Shown here: piece by piece, positions 1 to 9,168 of the stretch
Layout: every line of letters starts with the position of its first letter
Numbering within the stretch: position 1 is the first letter of the stretch
Source of the DNA: Caldicellulosiruptoraceae bacterium PP1
GTDB taxonomy: Bacteria; Bacillota; Thermoanaerobacteria; Caldicellulosiruptorales; Caldicellulosiruptoraceae
Assembly: GCA_041320695.1 (NCBI GenBank)
Contig: JBGGOQ010000006.1
Location: 62,001 to 126,000, forward strand
DNA length: 64,000 nucleotides
Direction: 5' to 3'
The notes under the pieces: model-generated
The model's database searches: none
Told to the model about the DNA's origin: nothing
Seen by the model: the letters and a program-made list of their open reading frames with translations, nothing else
Program-made: the position numbers and the translations under genes

Positions 1-2742
1 AGACCCGCTGGTCTTGATTCAAGGGATATGACATTATTCAAAGATGTTGATGGTACCATCTATCTTATTTCATCAACATTAACTAATTCAAAACTGACTT
101 TGTTTAAATTTTCATCCGATTATAAACAAGCTATTCAGGTTTATAATATTTATGGCGGTCCAAACGAAGATGACAGATATATAGGAAGAGAAGCACCGGC
201 TATTGTTAAAAAAGATGGTATTTATTATCTCATTACTTCAGAATGTCAAGGCTGGTTCCCAAGCCAGGCAATGTATTCCTTCGCAAAAGCTGAAACTCTT
301 GCAGAAACAACAGAAAAGTCGTGGCAGGGTGAAAGAAAGCTTGCATCATGGGATGATGGTGGCGGAGGACTTGGTTATTTACTTGGTAATAAAGTATTCT
401 TCAATTCGCAACCGACTTACATTATAACAGTAACAGGGACACATGGCAGCTCATACATTTTAGCAGGTGCTCGTTTAAAGAGTCCGGATTATATGGGTGG
501 TTCAATCTGGTTCCCTCTGCATCTTGATGATGGGAAAGCATGGATTGATTATTCGTCAGAGGTTTATGTTAATGTTAAAACAGGCGAAGTTGACAATGTT
601 TACCCAGGCCAACTGCTTTCACAAGGTAAACCAGCATGGGCATCATCTGTTGGTACTACTGATGGTGATGGAAATGTCAATCCAAATGGCTGGACAGCAA
701 ACTATGCAAATGATGGCGATTACGCAACATCGTGGACATCTACCGGAGCCAATTATCCGGCTTGGTGGGCAGTTGATTTAGGCCAGCAATGCTATATCAA
801 TCAAGTCCAGTTAAGCTGGTGGATAATTGGTGGTTCTGAGGCAGCCGAGGAATATAAAATCTGGGTGAGCGACGACGGAATCGATTATAAACTTGCACTC
901 GATAGAACTTCCCCACCGTGGTGGTTTTTTGGCTTCAATGTGGACCATTTATCAAATGTGACCGGGCGTTTTGTCAAGATAGAAATAATCAGATCTCACC
1001 CACAAAACAGATGGGACAACAACTGGTATACTCCTCAATTTAGAGAAGTAAAGATTTATGGTAATCCTATACCAGCATCTGCTACAGTTTCAACGCCTGA
1101 TAGCAATGGCAGTTACTCATATCAGATTCCTGATTATGTAGTTAATTTGAATGTACCGGTTAATGGCTATTATGAACTAATGTTAGGTGATATTACTATA
1201 TACATGCCAATGTTAACCATACTAAATAATATAAGCAATGGTGCTCTTAAAGTTTCAAGGGATGTAACAGCTGCTACCACGCTGTCGCAAATAAATTCCG
1301 TCATTGGATCCGATACTCAGGTTATAGGTGCGTTCGACTTGAATCTGAGGAATGTAAATGGAACAAATATACATGAATTGGGAGCAGATGCCGCTATAAC
1401 GGTGCATCTTACACAAGATCAGATATCAAAGCTCTCAAAGCAGGGAACACCAAAATTATACCGTTATGATTCTGATAGAAAAGCGTTGGTGGATACAAAT
1501 GCAGAAATTAATCTTGCAAATGGCACTGTAACATTTAAAACAACACATTTTAGTACATTTGTAATTGCTATGACTTCAATAACAACTGGAACAGGTTCAA
1601 GTGGCGGTTCTGGTTCAAGTGGTGGTTCTGGTTCAAGTGGCGGTTCTGGTTCAAGTAGCGGTTCTAGTTCAAGTGGTGGTTCTGGCACAAGCACTGTTTC
1701 CGGCAGTGGTTCAGGCCAAAGTGGTCAAAATCAAAGTACACAGACAACAGAAACAACCCAGACAACACCAACAACACCTTCAAAACCATCAATGCCAGAA
1801 GGTGCAAAAACAATTTCAACAGACAAAGATACCAATGTGGTATCAACTAATATTGAAGTTAACATTCCGAAGAATGCAGTTATGGGTGATAATCCATATT
1901 TGGTCGTAAAACCAGCTGAGGTAGATAATAAGATAATTGGTAAGAATAAAAATGTTGTCGATGCATATGAGATCAGTATAAATGGAACACTAAAGGGAAG
2001 CATTGGCCTAAAGATTAGCGTGGATAACAAGAAGGTAGAAGAAGATGAGATTGTAGAGATATACTTAGTTGATAATAACAACAATGTAAAGAAAGTTAAT
2101 GCAAAAGTTGACCTTAATAAAGATATAGTCCAAACAAACATTCAAGACGGATATGCAAAGGTAGTATTGGCAACAACAAAGGTAAGTGAAGTATTCAAAG
2201 ATATTGGAAACAGCTGGGCACAAAAGGAAATAGCAAAGACTGTTAATATGGGAATAGTAACGGGCTATCAAGATGGGACATTTAGGCCAAAGAACAGTAT
2301 AACAAGGGCAGAAACAGTAGTGATGATCGCACGAGCACTTGAGCTAAAGGCGTCAGGGCAAGATATGAAGTTTGCAGATGAAAAGAATATACCCAGTTGG
2401 GCAAAAGAAGCAGTTGCAGCATGTAATGAGAATGGAATAATAAATGGATCAACCAAAGATGGAGAAGTAGTATTTAATCCAGAAAAAGCAATAACAAGGC
2501 TTGAATTAGCATTGATTGCAGCAAGGGTTATAAAACAGAAATTAGCTAATGTTGATACAAGTGAGATAAATTTTGCTGATAAAAATACAATACCCACATG
2601 GGCACAAGAGGAACTTGGCGTAGCATTGCAATATGGTATTATAAAAGGTTACACCGACAATACCTTTAGGGCAAATAATTCAATTACAAGAGAAGAGGCT
2701 GTAACAATATTGTCACGGCTAATACAAGTAATAAATAGATAA
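1..2742 (+). CDS. S-layer-anchored GH43-like glycosidase with F5/8 type C domain (5' end outside window)
   Basis: The frame is open from base 1, so the N-terminus lies upstream; the first visible residues (GLDSRDMTLFKD...DGT) resemble the blade motifs of GH43-type five-bladed propellers. Counting from the first ATG at base 28, residues 1-195 are the end of the GH43-like domain, about 200-348 an F5/8 type C (discoidin/CBM32-like) domain with the WWAVDLG motif, about 355-515 a beta-rich region, 522-580 a Ser/Gly then Thr-rich linker, about 590-720 another beta-rich domain, and about 722-903 three SLH domains. SLH domains normally bind the secondary cell-wall polymer, so the enzyme is inferred to sit on the cell surface and trim plant or arabinogalactan-like side chains. 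A decayed relative and a sugar ABC importer follow, supporting a polysaccharide-use locus. The substrate cannot be read from the visible part, and the catalytic acids are not securely identifiable. Confidence 0.85.
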   Translation, partial: RPAGLDSRDMTLFKDVDGTIYLISSTLTNSKLTLFKFSSDYKQAIQVYNIYGGPNEDDRYIGREAPAIVKKDGIYYLITSECQGWFPSQAMYSFAKAETLAETTEKSWQGERKLASWDDGGGGLGYLLGNKVFFNSQPTYIITVTGTHGSSYILAGARLKSPDYMGGSIWFPLHLDDGKAWIDYSSEVYVNVKTGEVDNVYPGQLLSQGKPAWASSVGTTDGDGNVNPNGWTANYANDGDYATSWTSTGANYPAWWAVDLGQQCYINQVQLSWWIIGGSEAAEEYKIWVSDDGIDYKLALDRTSPPWWFFGFNVDHLSNVTGRFVKIEIIRSHPQNRWDNNWYTPQFREVKIYGNPIPASATVSTPDSNGSYSYQIPDYVVNLNVPVNGYYELMLGDITIYMPMLTILNNISNGALKVSRDVTAATTLSQINSVIGSDTQVIGAFDLNLRNVNGTNIHELGADAAITVHLTQDQISKLSKQGTPKLYRYDSDRKALVDTNAEINLANGTVTFKTTHFSTFVIAMTSITTGTGSSGGSGSSGGSGSSGGSGSSSGSSSSGGSGTSTVSGSGSGQSGQNQSTQTTETTQTTPTTPSKPSMPEGAKTISTDKDTNVVSTNIEVNIPKNAVMGDNPYLVVKPAEVDNKIIGKNKNVVDAYEISINGTLKGSIGLKISVDNKKVEEDEIVEIYLVDNNNNVKKVNAKVDLNKDIVQTNIQDGYAKVVLATTKVSEVFKDIGNSWAQKEIAKTVNMGIVTGYQDGTFRPKNSITRAETVVMIARALELKASGQDMKFADEKNIPSWAKEAVAACNENGIINGSTKDGEVVFNPEKAITRLELALIAARVIKQKLANVDTSEINFADKNTIPTWAQEELGVALQYGIIKGYTDNTFRANNSITREEAVTILSRLIQVINR
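1594..1683 (+). repeat. 18-bp tandem repeat encoding Gly/Ser linker
   Basis: Five consecutive 18-bp units (ggttcaagtggcggttct and near copies) encode the hexapeptide GSSGGS. They form the flexible linker between the catalytic/binding half and the SLH half of the surface enzyme. The copies differ at only a few positions, mostly synonymous, so copy number could change by slippage without shifting the frame. Confidence 0.9.
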
Positions 2743-2881
2743 ATAATTTTAATAAAATTGTACCATAAATTGTGCAATAAAGAGGCTGTTTAAAATAATA
2801 AAAATTAAATAATATAGAATAAATAACACTTTTATTTGGTAGTATATTGTGTAGCAGCACATGTTAAAAAAGGATATTATT

Positions 2882-2968
2882 ATGGGTGATGGTAAGAACA
2901 CTGCATCGCTCAAAAAGACAACGAGAGTTGAAATTGCTGCAATACTCAATAGTGTTTATAAGAAATGA
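2882..2968 (+). pseudogene. Remnant of an SLH-domain C-terminus
   Basis: A short frame reads MGDGKN...TRVEIAAILNSVYKK then stop. The TR-x-E-IAAIL pattern is the end of an SLH repeat (compare TRAETVVMIARAL and TREEAVTILSRL in the upstream gene). No ribosome binding site or longer frame precedes it, so it looks like the tail of a second SLH protein left after deletion, still followed by its terminator. Confidence 0.55.
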
Positions 2969-3011
2969 TTTAGTATTAATATTTATGGGATTGCTCTTTT
3001 GGTCAGTTCGG

Positions 3012-3060
3012 AAACTGTGAGAAGGAGTGTGTAAACACAAAACCTTCTCACAGTTTTTTA
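3012..3060 (+). terminator. Rho-independent terminator
   Basis: The stem aaactgtgagaagg pairs perfectly with ccttctcacagttt, followed by a T-run. It sits just after the SLH remnant and could also end transcription from the intact surface-enzyme gene. Confidence 0.85.
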
Positions 3061-3432
3061 TTTCCACAATATTTCACAAACCCGAACAAGTTGGAAATAA
3101 AAAAGGTTAAAAAAACACTTCAGGTGCAATCAAATTAAACAATGGTACTTATGCAAAATAAATAAGCCATAAAAAATCAATATATAAAGAACATAATTGT
3201 CCTAAATAGTTGATATTGCTTTATTTATGATATCATTTACCTGGCAAAAACACTTAAATCTTTGTCTGGTTGTGTTATTATCATTTACTATAACTTAAAA
3301 ACTTATGTAAGGAATTTTCTTTTCAGCAAATATCATACATAGATTAAAACTATAGTTATGACTAATTTTTCATCTCTTTTTTAATTTGTTTAATTTAATT
3401 ATATTTGTTCACATTACTCAAAAAAAAAATAG
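3061..3432. other. Intergenic stretch with no recognisable gene
   Basis: About 370 bases of AT-rich sequence with no frame of useful length on either strand and no convincing hairpin. Short peptides such as TSGAIKLNNGTYAK can be read but cannot be assigned. Most likely debris between the dead SLH tail and the promoter of the dead GH43 gene. Confidence 0.5.
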
Positions 3433-3460
3433 TTGACAAATAAAAATTGTATAGTATAAT
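3433..3460 (+). promoter_or_regulatory. SigA-type promoter of the decayed GH43 gene
   Basis: TTGACA and TATAAT are separated by 16 bp, a near-perfect housekeeping promoter. The only thing downstream on this strand is the decayed GH43/F5-8 gene, so it appears to be the surviving promoter of a dead gene. Confidence 0.6.
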
Positions 3461-3814
3461 AAAATTGAAATGGGTTGCAAAAAATAAATATTTGTTAAAA
3501 ATATGCAATAGTAATTTAAACAAGCCTAAATAATTTCTTAAAAGCATATTTTGAATGTTTGAAATACAGTAAATAGTACTTATGAAGAAATAACAACTAC
3601 ATATAGCATAACAGACTTTTATTACTTCTTAGCAACTGTTAATCAAAATTATTCAGTTATTGGAAAAAACTTATATATGATTTGATACTAAAATAAGAGA
3701 GCAAATACAAAAAAGTTGTGATTAAGACTGAAATTAGTGTAAGAGATTCTTGTAGTTAAAAAAACAAAATATTTTTAATGTAAAAATAAAACACAAGTAT
3801 ACCCTTGATTGCAT

Positions 3815-4345
3815 TGGTTGAAATCATAAGCAAGAAATGTATTAAACAGATACTTCTATTACTGGTCCATGGTCAGCTTTACAATCTAATGGTAATGCTT
3901 CAATTTACAATTCTCAATTTGCTTTTATAAATACCACAAAATGTGACAGATAGACAACATATATACTTTGGCGGGATGAGTGGATTCTTTCAAAGCTGGT
4001 TGACTATAAATATATATGATTTCGGTTAGAACTAAATATGGGTAGTGCAAAAATAGAATATTAAGAATATTTAGTATTAATCCCAAAATAGGTGAGGTTA
4101 TTTCTACTACTGATAGACTTCTATCTTAAGTGAAAACTGCTTGGGCTTCTGATGTAGTTATAGCTTCTCAAGCATCATATGCTTTTGATGTGATTATACT
4201 ACAGTATGGAGAACAAATGATGACAAATCATCTCATATTTTGTGACAAGATGCGTAAAAATTAAAATAGAAACAGCTGTCTTTCATAGTAATTCCAATAT
4301 ATTATACTCTACGTTTATAGAGGATTAAAGTTTATGTAACCATAT
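3815..4345 (+). pseudogene. Decayed GH43 / F5-8 type C glycosidase gene
   Basis: Pieces of one protein can be followed across stops and frameshifts: TSITGPWSALQSNGN then YNSQ (GH43 propeller signatures), a KIGEV...LLS*VKTAWAS segment matching KTGEV...LLSQGKPAWAS of the intact upstream enzyme, then, in another frame, DYTTVWRTNDDKSSHIL (F5/8 type C) and a KIETAVFHSNS...KVYVT end typical of that fold. At least three in-frame stops and one frameshift are visible. The 5' half (about 3500-3815) has decayed beyond recognition. It was a paralogue or functional relative of the intact surface enzyme. Confidence 0.75.
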
Positions 4346-4587
4346 CTTCTAAACTTTAAAAAAGAAATGATTTTATAATCGGTTTAAAGCTAAATCATAG
4401 GCAAAATTGACTATAGAATTAAAAGACGAGAAAGGTGAGGATTTCTTAACTCCTGAAGATGTATTAATTTATTTAATTAGCATATGAACTTTTTATAAAA
4501 CAGCTATAAAAAATTTAAAACATTTAATTTCGAGTGTTTTAAATTAAAGTTACAATATTAACTAAAAAATTATATCGTTAACTTAAT

Positions 4588-5172
4588 TTATTCATAGTCG
4601 ATTGCAAAATAGGTGGTGAGCAAAGGGAAAAAATAGGAATATAAAAAAAACAGAGAGAGAATTATAGTAGAAAGAGTTAAAAAAGAAAAAACAAAAAAAT
4701 TAAAAAAAGAAGTAAATAAAAAAAGACAAAAAAATATTATCCTTATAAAAAAGATAATTTTTAAAGGGACAAAAGTAAGTAATATAAGAACGAATGCAGA
4801 AAATAAAGAAAAAATCAAGCAATCAATTTTATTAAATTTTTTAGAATCAAAGTTCTTATATTTATTTTTAAGGGCATTTGAAAGAATAAATAAAAGCAAA
4901 TAAGAGATAGAAGAAAATAACAAATCCGAAAATAAAGAAATATGATCATAAGAAGTAAGATTATCAAAGCCCATAGAAGATTTAAAATAAGAAATAGTTT
5001 GTTCAATTGTAACTCTTTTTTTGTAGAGATTAGCAAATTTATTAGAATTTCTATTTTTACCTGGATAAGAACGTAGATTATCGATATAAGTATAAAACAT
5101 TCTACCTGATTTTGAAGGAATGCAAGGAGCAAAGCAAGAACAGTTCCATTTACCATTTTTAAAAAAGAAGAT
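4588..5172 (-). pseudogene. C-terminal fragment of a DDE transposase
   Basis: The minus strand reads CSCFAPCIPSKSGRMFYTY...then NLYKKRVTIEQTISYFKSSMGFDNL, the arrangement at the end of IS4/IS5-like DDE transposases, where a Y-x-x-R-x-x-x-E-x-x-x-S-x-x-K motif carries the last catalytic Glu. A stop precedes the fragment and the N-terminal two thirds are missing. The end is a hydrophobic, low-complexity tail, possibly read-through of decayed sequence. It lies immediately upstream of, and opposite to, the sugar permease gene. Confidence 0.65.
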
Positions 5173-5210
5173 TTAATGCAAGTCCACTTAATACGAGGGG
5201 GTATGGCCTG

Positions 5211-6155
5211 ATGAAAAAAGAATTTTCTATAAACAAGAAATATAAAAAAAGAAGAAAAGGTTTTATAGATCAAATTCAATTACAAACAATGATTTTGATA
5301 GGCCTTTTGTGCCTTATAGTATTTAGCTACTTTCCAATGTATGGTATAATAATCGCATTCAAAGATTATCGAGTGGGTATTACTGGTATTTTGGATGCTC
5401 CATGGGTGGGATTTGAGAACTTTAAAGAATTTTTAGAAGATGAAATGTTTTGGCATGCATTAAAGAATACTTTGGGAATAAACTTATTAGGTTTACTCAT
5501 TGGTTTCCCGGCTCCAATATTATTTGCCTTATTGTTAAATGAATTATCAAATGACATGTTTAAGAGAGTTGTTCAAACTATATCTTATTTACCTCATTTT
5601 ATTTCATGGGTTGTGTATGGGGGATTAGTAATAACAATACTATCTCCTGAAACAGGAATTGTAAATTTCATATTACTCAAATTAGGAATAATTAAAGAAG
5701 CTATTATGTTTATGGGTGAACATAGATATTTTTGGTGGATAGCAGTTTTTTCAGGATTGTTAAAAGAGTTGGGATGGTCTGCAATAATATACTTAGCTGC
5801 AATTGCAGGAATTGATCCCGAATTATATGAGGCAGCAACTATTGATGGGGCAAATAGATTTCAAAAAATGAGATATATTACTGTTCCATGTATATCAGGA
5901 ACAATAGTATTATTGCTTGTATTGGCTGTAAGTGGAATGTTAGGCTCAGGGTTTGATCAAATATGGATGCTTCAAAATCCGTTAAATGTTGAGTCAAGTG
6001 AAGTACTTGATACATACATGTATAAAATTGGTATTGGACAAATGAGGTTTTCTTATGCGACAGCTTTTGGTTTAACAAGATCAGTTTTAGCAATTATTCT
6101 TCTTTTAATTGCTAATGGAATAGCCAAAAAAATAACAGGTAAGGCCTTTATCTAA
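5211..6155 (+). CDS. Sugar ABC transporter permease, LplB/UgpA type
   Basis: Integral membrane subunit of a carbohydrate importer of the CUT1/LplB group. The 314-residue protein has a basic cytoplasmic N-terminus, a first membrane helix from about residue 25, and the EAA loop (YEAATIDGANRFQKMRYI) near residues 205-225 that contacts the ATPase. An AGGGGG ribosome binding site lies ten bases before the ATG. It is followed after 24 bases by the partner permease and further on by the binding protein, the usual order in this group. No ATPase gene lies in the window, so a shared MsmX-like ATPase elsewhere is inferred. The upstream region is transposase debris and no clear native promoter is visible. 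Confidence 0.9.
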   Translation: MKKEFSINKKYKKRRKGFIDQIQLQTMILIGLLCLIVFSYFPMYGIIIAFKDYRVGITGILDAPWVGFENFKEFLEDEMFWHALKNTLGINLLGLLIGFPAPILFALLLNELSNDMFKRVVQTISYLPHFISWVVYGGLVITILSPETGIVNFILLKLGIIKEAIMFMGEHRYFWWIAVFSGLLKELGWSAIIYLAAIAGIDPELYEAATIDGANRFQKMRYITVPCISGTIVLLLVLAVSGMLGSGFDQIWMLQNPLNVESSEVLDTYMYKIGIGQMRFSYATAFGLTRSVLAIILLLIANGIAKKITGKAFI

Positions 6156-6179
6156 CAATTAAGAAAGGAGAATGAAAGA

Positions 6180-7070
6180 ATGAAGTATAAAACGAAGGGG
6201 GATAAAATATTTGATATCTTTAACGGTATTATTATGATAATTATATTAATTTTAACATTCTATCCATTTTGGTATTGTTTGATTGGTTCGCTTAATACGG
6301 GTAGTGATTATATGAGAGGAGGGGTTTATTTTTTACCAAGGGTATTTACTCTTGCTAATTATAAAGCAGTATTTGCAAATGAAGGGCTGGTACAAGCTTT
6401 TATAGTGAGTATAGGCAGAACTGTGATAGGTACATTTTTTCACTTAGTAGTGACAGGAATGTTTGCTTATGCATTTTCGAGAAATTACTTAAAAGGGAAA
6501 AATCTATATGCTACCTTAGGTATAATAACAATGTATTTTGGAGGTGGTTTAATACCTACATATCTGAATATGAAAATGTTAGGTTTAATTGATAACTTTT
6601 TAGTGTATATACTACCAAATTTGTTCTCTTTTTGGGATGTTTTGATTTTGCAAACCTCGTTTAAGGAAATTCCTGATTCTATAATTGAATCAGCTAAAAT
6701 TGATGGTGCTGGAGAATATACAATTTTTTTCAAACTCATAGTTCCTCTTTCACTACCTGTGTTTGCTGTTATAGCATTATTTCATGCTGTATTTCAATGG
6801 AATTCATTTTTTGATGCTATGTTATATACAAACTCAGATTATCTTCAACCTATACAATACTTACTGATGAAAATAATAAGAAATAGAGAAGCTGCAGTTA
6901 ACGTAGTTTCACAATTTGAATCTTTATATCGCAGTCGCCAAGAAGAAGTAAATTCTACCACTCTTCAATTAGCAACAATGATTGTTGCTACAATCCCAAT
7001 TTTATGTGTTTATCCATTTATTCAAAAGTATTTTGTAAAAGGTGTAATGGTAGGGTCTATAAAAGGATAA
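6180..7070 (+). CDS. Sugar ABC transporter permease, LplC/YtcP type
   Basis: Second membrane subunit (296 residues) of the same carbohydrate importer; heterodimer partner of the preceding permease. It has about six membrane helices, the EAA loop (ESAKIDGAGEYTIFFKLIVP) near residues 167-187, and the G-V-M-V-G-S-I-K-G end typical of YtcP/LplC proteins. AAGGAG lies upstream at normal spacing. It is probably cotranscribed with the first permease; the binding-protein gene starts 380 bases later after its own possible promoter. Confidence 0.9.
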   Translation: MKYKTKGDKIFDIFNGIIMIIILILTFYPFWYCLIGSLNTGSDYMRGGVYFLPRVFTLANYKAVFANEGLVQAFIVSIGRTVIGTFFHLVVTGMFAYAFSRNYLKGKNLYATLGIITMYFGGGLIPTYLNMKMLGLIDNFLVYILPNLFSFWDVLILQTSFKEIPDSIIESAKIDGAGEYTIFFKLIVPLSLPVFAVIALFHAVFQWNSFFDAMLYTNSDYLQPIQYLLMKIIRNREAAVNVVSQFESLYRSRQEEVNSTTLQLATMIVATIPILCVYPFIQKYFVKGVMVGSIKG

Positions 7071-7450
7071 ATAGAGAATTAATTATATAATTTGAATTTA
7101 TCAGGATTTACAAATATAAATTTATAATAAATAAATACCAATTATGAATGTTAATTATATTTATAACAAATTGAATATTATTTAGAATAAGATAAGGTTA
7201 AAAAATTAGACTTTTTAATAAAAAAAAGAAAATCTTCAGCAAAATAACAAGATATAAATATAATTGATAAAAAGAATATAAGAAGCAATAAAAAAATAAA
7301 TCTTGAGAATATGAAAACTTTTAAAGCTCAATAAAGTTAAGAAGATCATATACGTAAATGTTTATGAGTTTTTAAGATGTTTGTAAATGCTCATTATGAG
7401 CATTTTATAAAAAGCTATAATGATATTATAAATAGGAGGTTGGTTTTTAA
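7071..7450. other. AT-rich intergenic region before the binding-protein gene
   Basis: About 380 bases without a coding frame. The first 300 show only A-rich low-complexity sequence. The last 70 hold a perfect palindrome, a TATAAT hexamer at 7416-7421 and an AGGAGG ribosome binding site, annotated separately. Confidence 0.6.
7385..7421 (+). promoter_or_regulatory. Palindromic operator candidate overlapping a promoter
   Basis: aaatgctcat-t-atgagcattt (7385-7405) is a perfect ten-base inverted repeat around one base. It is followed eleven bases later by TATAAT (7416-7421), so the palindrome covers the place of the -35 box of a promoter for the binding-protein gene. It has no T-run, so it is better explained as a repressor site than a terminator. 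No regulator gene is nearby to name. Confidence 0.45.
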
Positions 7451-9109
7451 ATGAAAAAATATTTTAAACAACTTGCAGGAATTTTAAATCTTGTTTTTGT
7501 GTTAGTTTTTATAATTAGTCCTGCAAATGCAAAAGTGAATATTAAACCGTATTGGGAATGGGGGAATAGTCCTAAAAAACTTGATTGGTTTGTAAATTAT
7601 GGTTGGTATAATGTAAAATGGGATTCAGAACATACTATGATGCACAACTTAATTAAACAAAAGACTGGGATTGACCTGAAGATAATGACTCCAGCAACTG
7701 ATTCAAATGATAAAATTAATGCTATGATTGCAGCAGATGATTTGCCTGATATGATAAGTGGTGCTGCAGGTTCTGCACCTTTGGAAAATTTAAAGAGCAG
7801 TAATAAAGTATGGGATCTTACAGAATTGATACGTAAATATTGTCCGAAAGCATTTAGTGAAAGTGTAATTCCTCCATCAATGCCAAGAAATATGGCTGAT
7901 AGAAAAGATGGAAAGTGGTATGAATATCCAACAGGTTATGAAGCTCCAGAGAATCTTAAAAAAAATGGTGTGAAACCATGGTCAAATGCAATTATAGTTG
8001 CACGACAGGATTTTATGAAAAAGTTAAATATCAATCCACAGACAGATTTTAAAACTCAAGATAAAATGATAGCAACATTAAAGAAATTTAAAAATGCTAA
8101 TATAACATATAAAGGTGTAAAAGTTACTCCATTATTGGTTGGACCAGAAGGTGGAGCATGGGAAGCTTTTGGTTGGATGGCAGATACTTTCTTTGCGATA
8201 CCAAGTGAAGATAATAAGGGTAATTTAATTGATACAAGGACTCATCCTAAAAAACTTGAGGCAATTTTATTTGGAAGGAAACTGTATGCTGAAGGTTTAA
8301 TTCCAAAAGAAAACTTTACATTTCAGAGAAAACAAATAGAAGAAAAACTTGCATCAGGAACTGTATTTGCATTTATGGGAAATAAGTCAGACTACCAAGG
8401 AGCAATGTGGACAGCTTATCAACAAGACAAGAATGCTAAATATATTGCAGCAGAACCAGTGAGGTCAAAAGATGGGAAAGATCCAGCCTATACTTATGGT
8501 ATTGGTCATGGCTGGGCAGTTACATTAATATCTAAAAAATCAAAGGATCCAGCGACAGCAATTAGATTCATAACTTGGATGTATAGTGATGAAGGAGCCA
8601 TATTGCAGGAATTTGGTGTAGAAAATAAAACATTTACAGTTGGGAAAGATGGTAAAATATATCTGAAAAAAGAGCTATTAGAATTACGAGAAAAGAACTA
8701 CACGGAATATCAAAAAAAGTATGGCTTCGGTGATTTTTGGTGGTTTCCCAATGATAGGAATGCAGGACGATATCCTCCACCCCAGAATGAAAGTGATGTT
8801 TATTATGAAAGTCTTACAAGTTTAATGAGAAAATATGGGCACTTTAATGAATTATTTGAAAGATTAGATTTACCTGCAGGTTCAACTTTAGCAACAAATG
8901 CTCAGCAAATTGACACATATTGGAATAATCAAGTACCAAAGATGTTGCTTGCTAAATCTGATGCAGAAGCTAGAAAAATATATACTGAAACCATAGCAAA
9001 AATGAAAAAGATGGGTTTAGATGAAATAGTAAAATATAGAAATCAATTATTCCAAGCTAATAAGAAAAAAGCAGGGTACAAATTTGCATGGCCTGAACCA
9101 CATAATTAA
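7451..9109 (+). CDS. Extracellular solute-binding protein of the sugar ABC transporter (LipO-like)
   Basis: Substrate-receptor subunit (552 residues) partnering the two permeases. The N-terminus is a signal peptide (KKYFKQ, then a hydrophobic stretch, then SPANA-KV), so signal peptidase I would cut after about residue 27. Large receptors of this kind are usually lipoproteins in Gram-positive bacteria, but there is no lipobox cysteine here. The mature part has the mixed alpha/beta composition and Trp-rich segments of family 1 binding proteins (GMADxF-like GWMADTFF; YGIGHGWAVT). AGGAGG precedes the ATG. The ligand is probably an oligosaccharide, inferred from the nearby GH43-type enzyme. Confidence 0.85.
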   Translation: MKKYFKQLAGILNLVFVLVFIISPANAKVNIKPYWEWGNSPKKLDWFVNYGWYNVKWDSEHTMMHNLIKQKTGIDLKIMTPATDSNDKINAMIAADDLPDMISGAAGSAPLENLKSSNKVWDLTELIRKYCPKAFSESVIPPSMPRNMADRKDGKWYEYPTGYEAPENLKKNGVKPWSNAIIVARQDFMKKLNINPQTDFKTQDKMIATLKKFKNANITYKGVKVTPLLVGPEGGAWEAFGWMADTFFAIPSEDNKGNLIDTRTHPKKLEAILFGRKLYAEGLIPKENFTFQRKQIEEKLASGTVFAFMGNKSDYQGAMWTAYQQDKNAKYIAAEPVRSKDGKDPAYTYGIGHGWAVTLISKKSKDPATAIRFITWMYSDEGAILQEFGVENKTFTVGKDGKIYLKKELLELREKNYTEYQKKYGFGDFWWFPNDRNAGRYPPPQNESDVYYESLTSLMRKYGHFNELFERLDLPAGSTLATNAQQIDTYWNNQVPKMLLAKSDAEARKIYTETIAKMKKMGLDEIVKYRNQLFQANKKKAGYKFAWPEPHN

Positions 9110-9133
9110 AGTGATGTTTTATCAAGATTGTGA

Positions 9134-9166
9134 GGGCAGGTATTTCTGAATACTTGCCCTTCAACT
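9134..9166 (+). terminator. Terminator after binding-protein gene
   Basis: gggcaggtatt pairs with aatacttgccc (one G-U), loop tctg, followed by TTCAACTTTTT. It ends the sugar importer cluster. Confidence 0.75.
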
Positions 9167-9168
9167 TT

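Noticed and set aside
1464-1694. Minus-strand proline/glutamate-repeat frame opposite the surface-enzyme linker
   Set aside because: It is the reverse reading of the Gly/Ser repeat; no ribosome binding site and the plus frame is clearly coding.
4815-5279. Second long minus-strand frame upstream of the sugar permease
   Set aside because: It is hydrophobic, low complexity and overlaps both the transposase fragment in another frame and the start of the permease gene; no family match.
7386-7405. Palindrome upstream of the binding-protein gene as a terminator
   Set aside because: The loop is one base, no T-run follows in the right place, and a promoter -10 box lies directly downstream.
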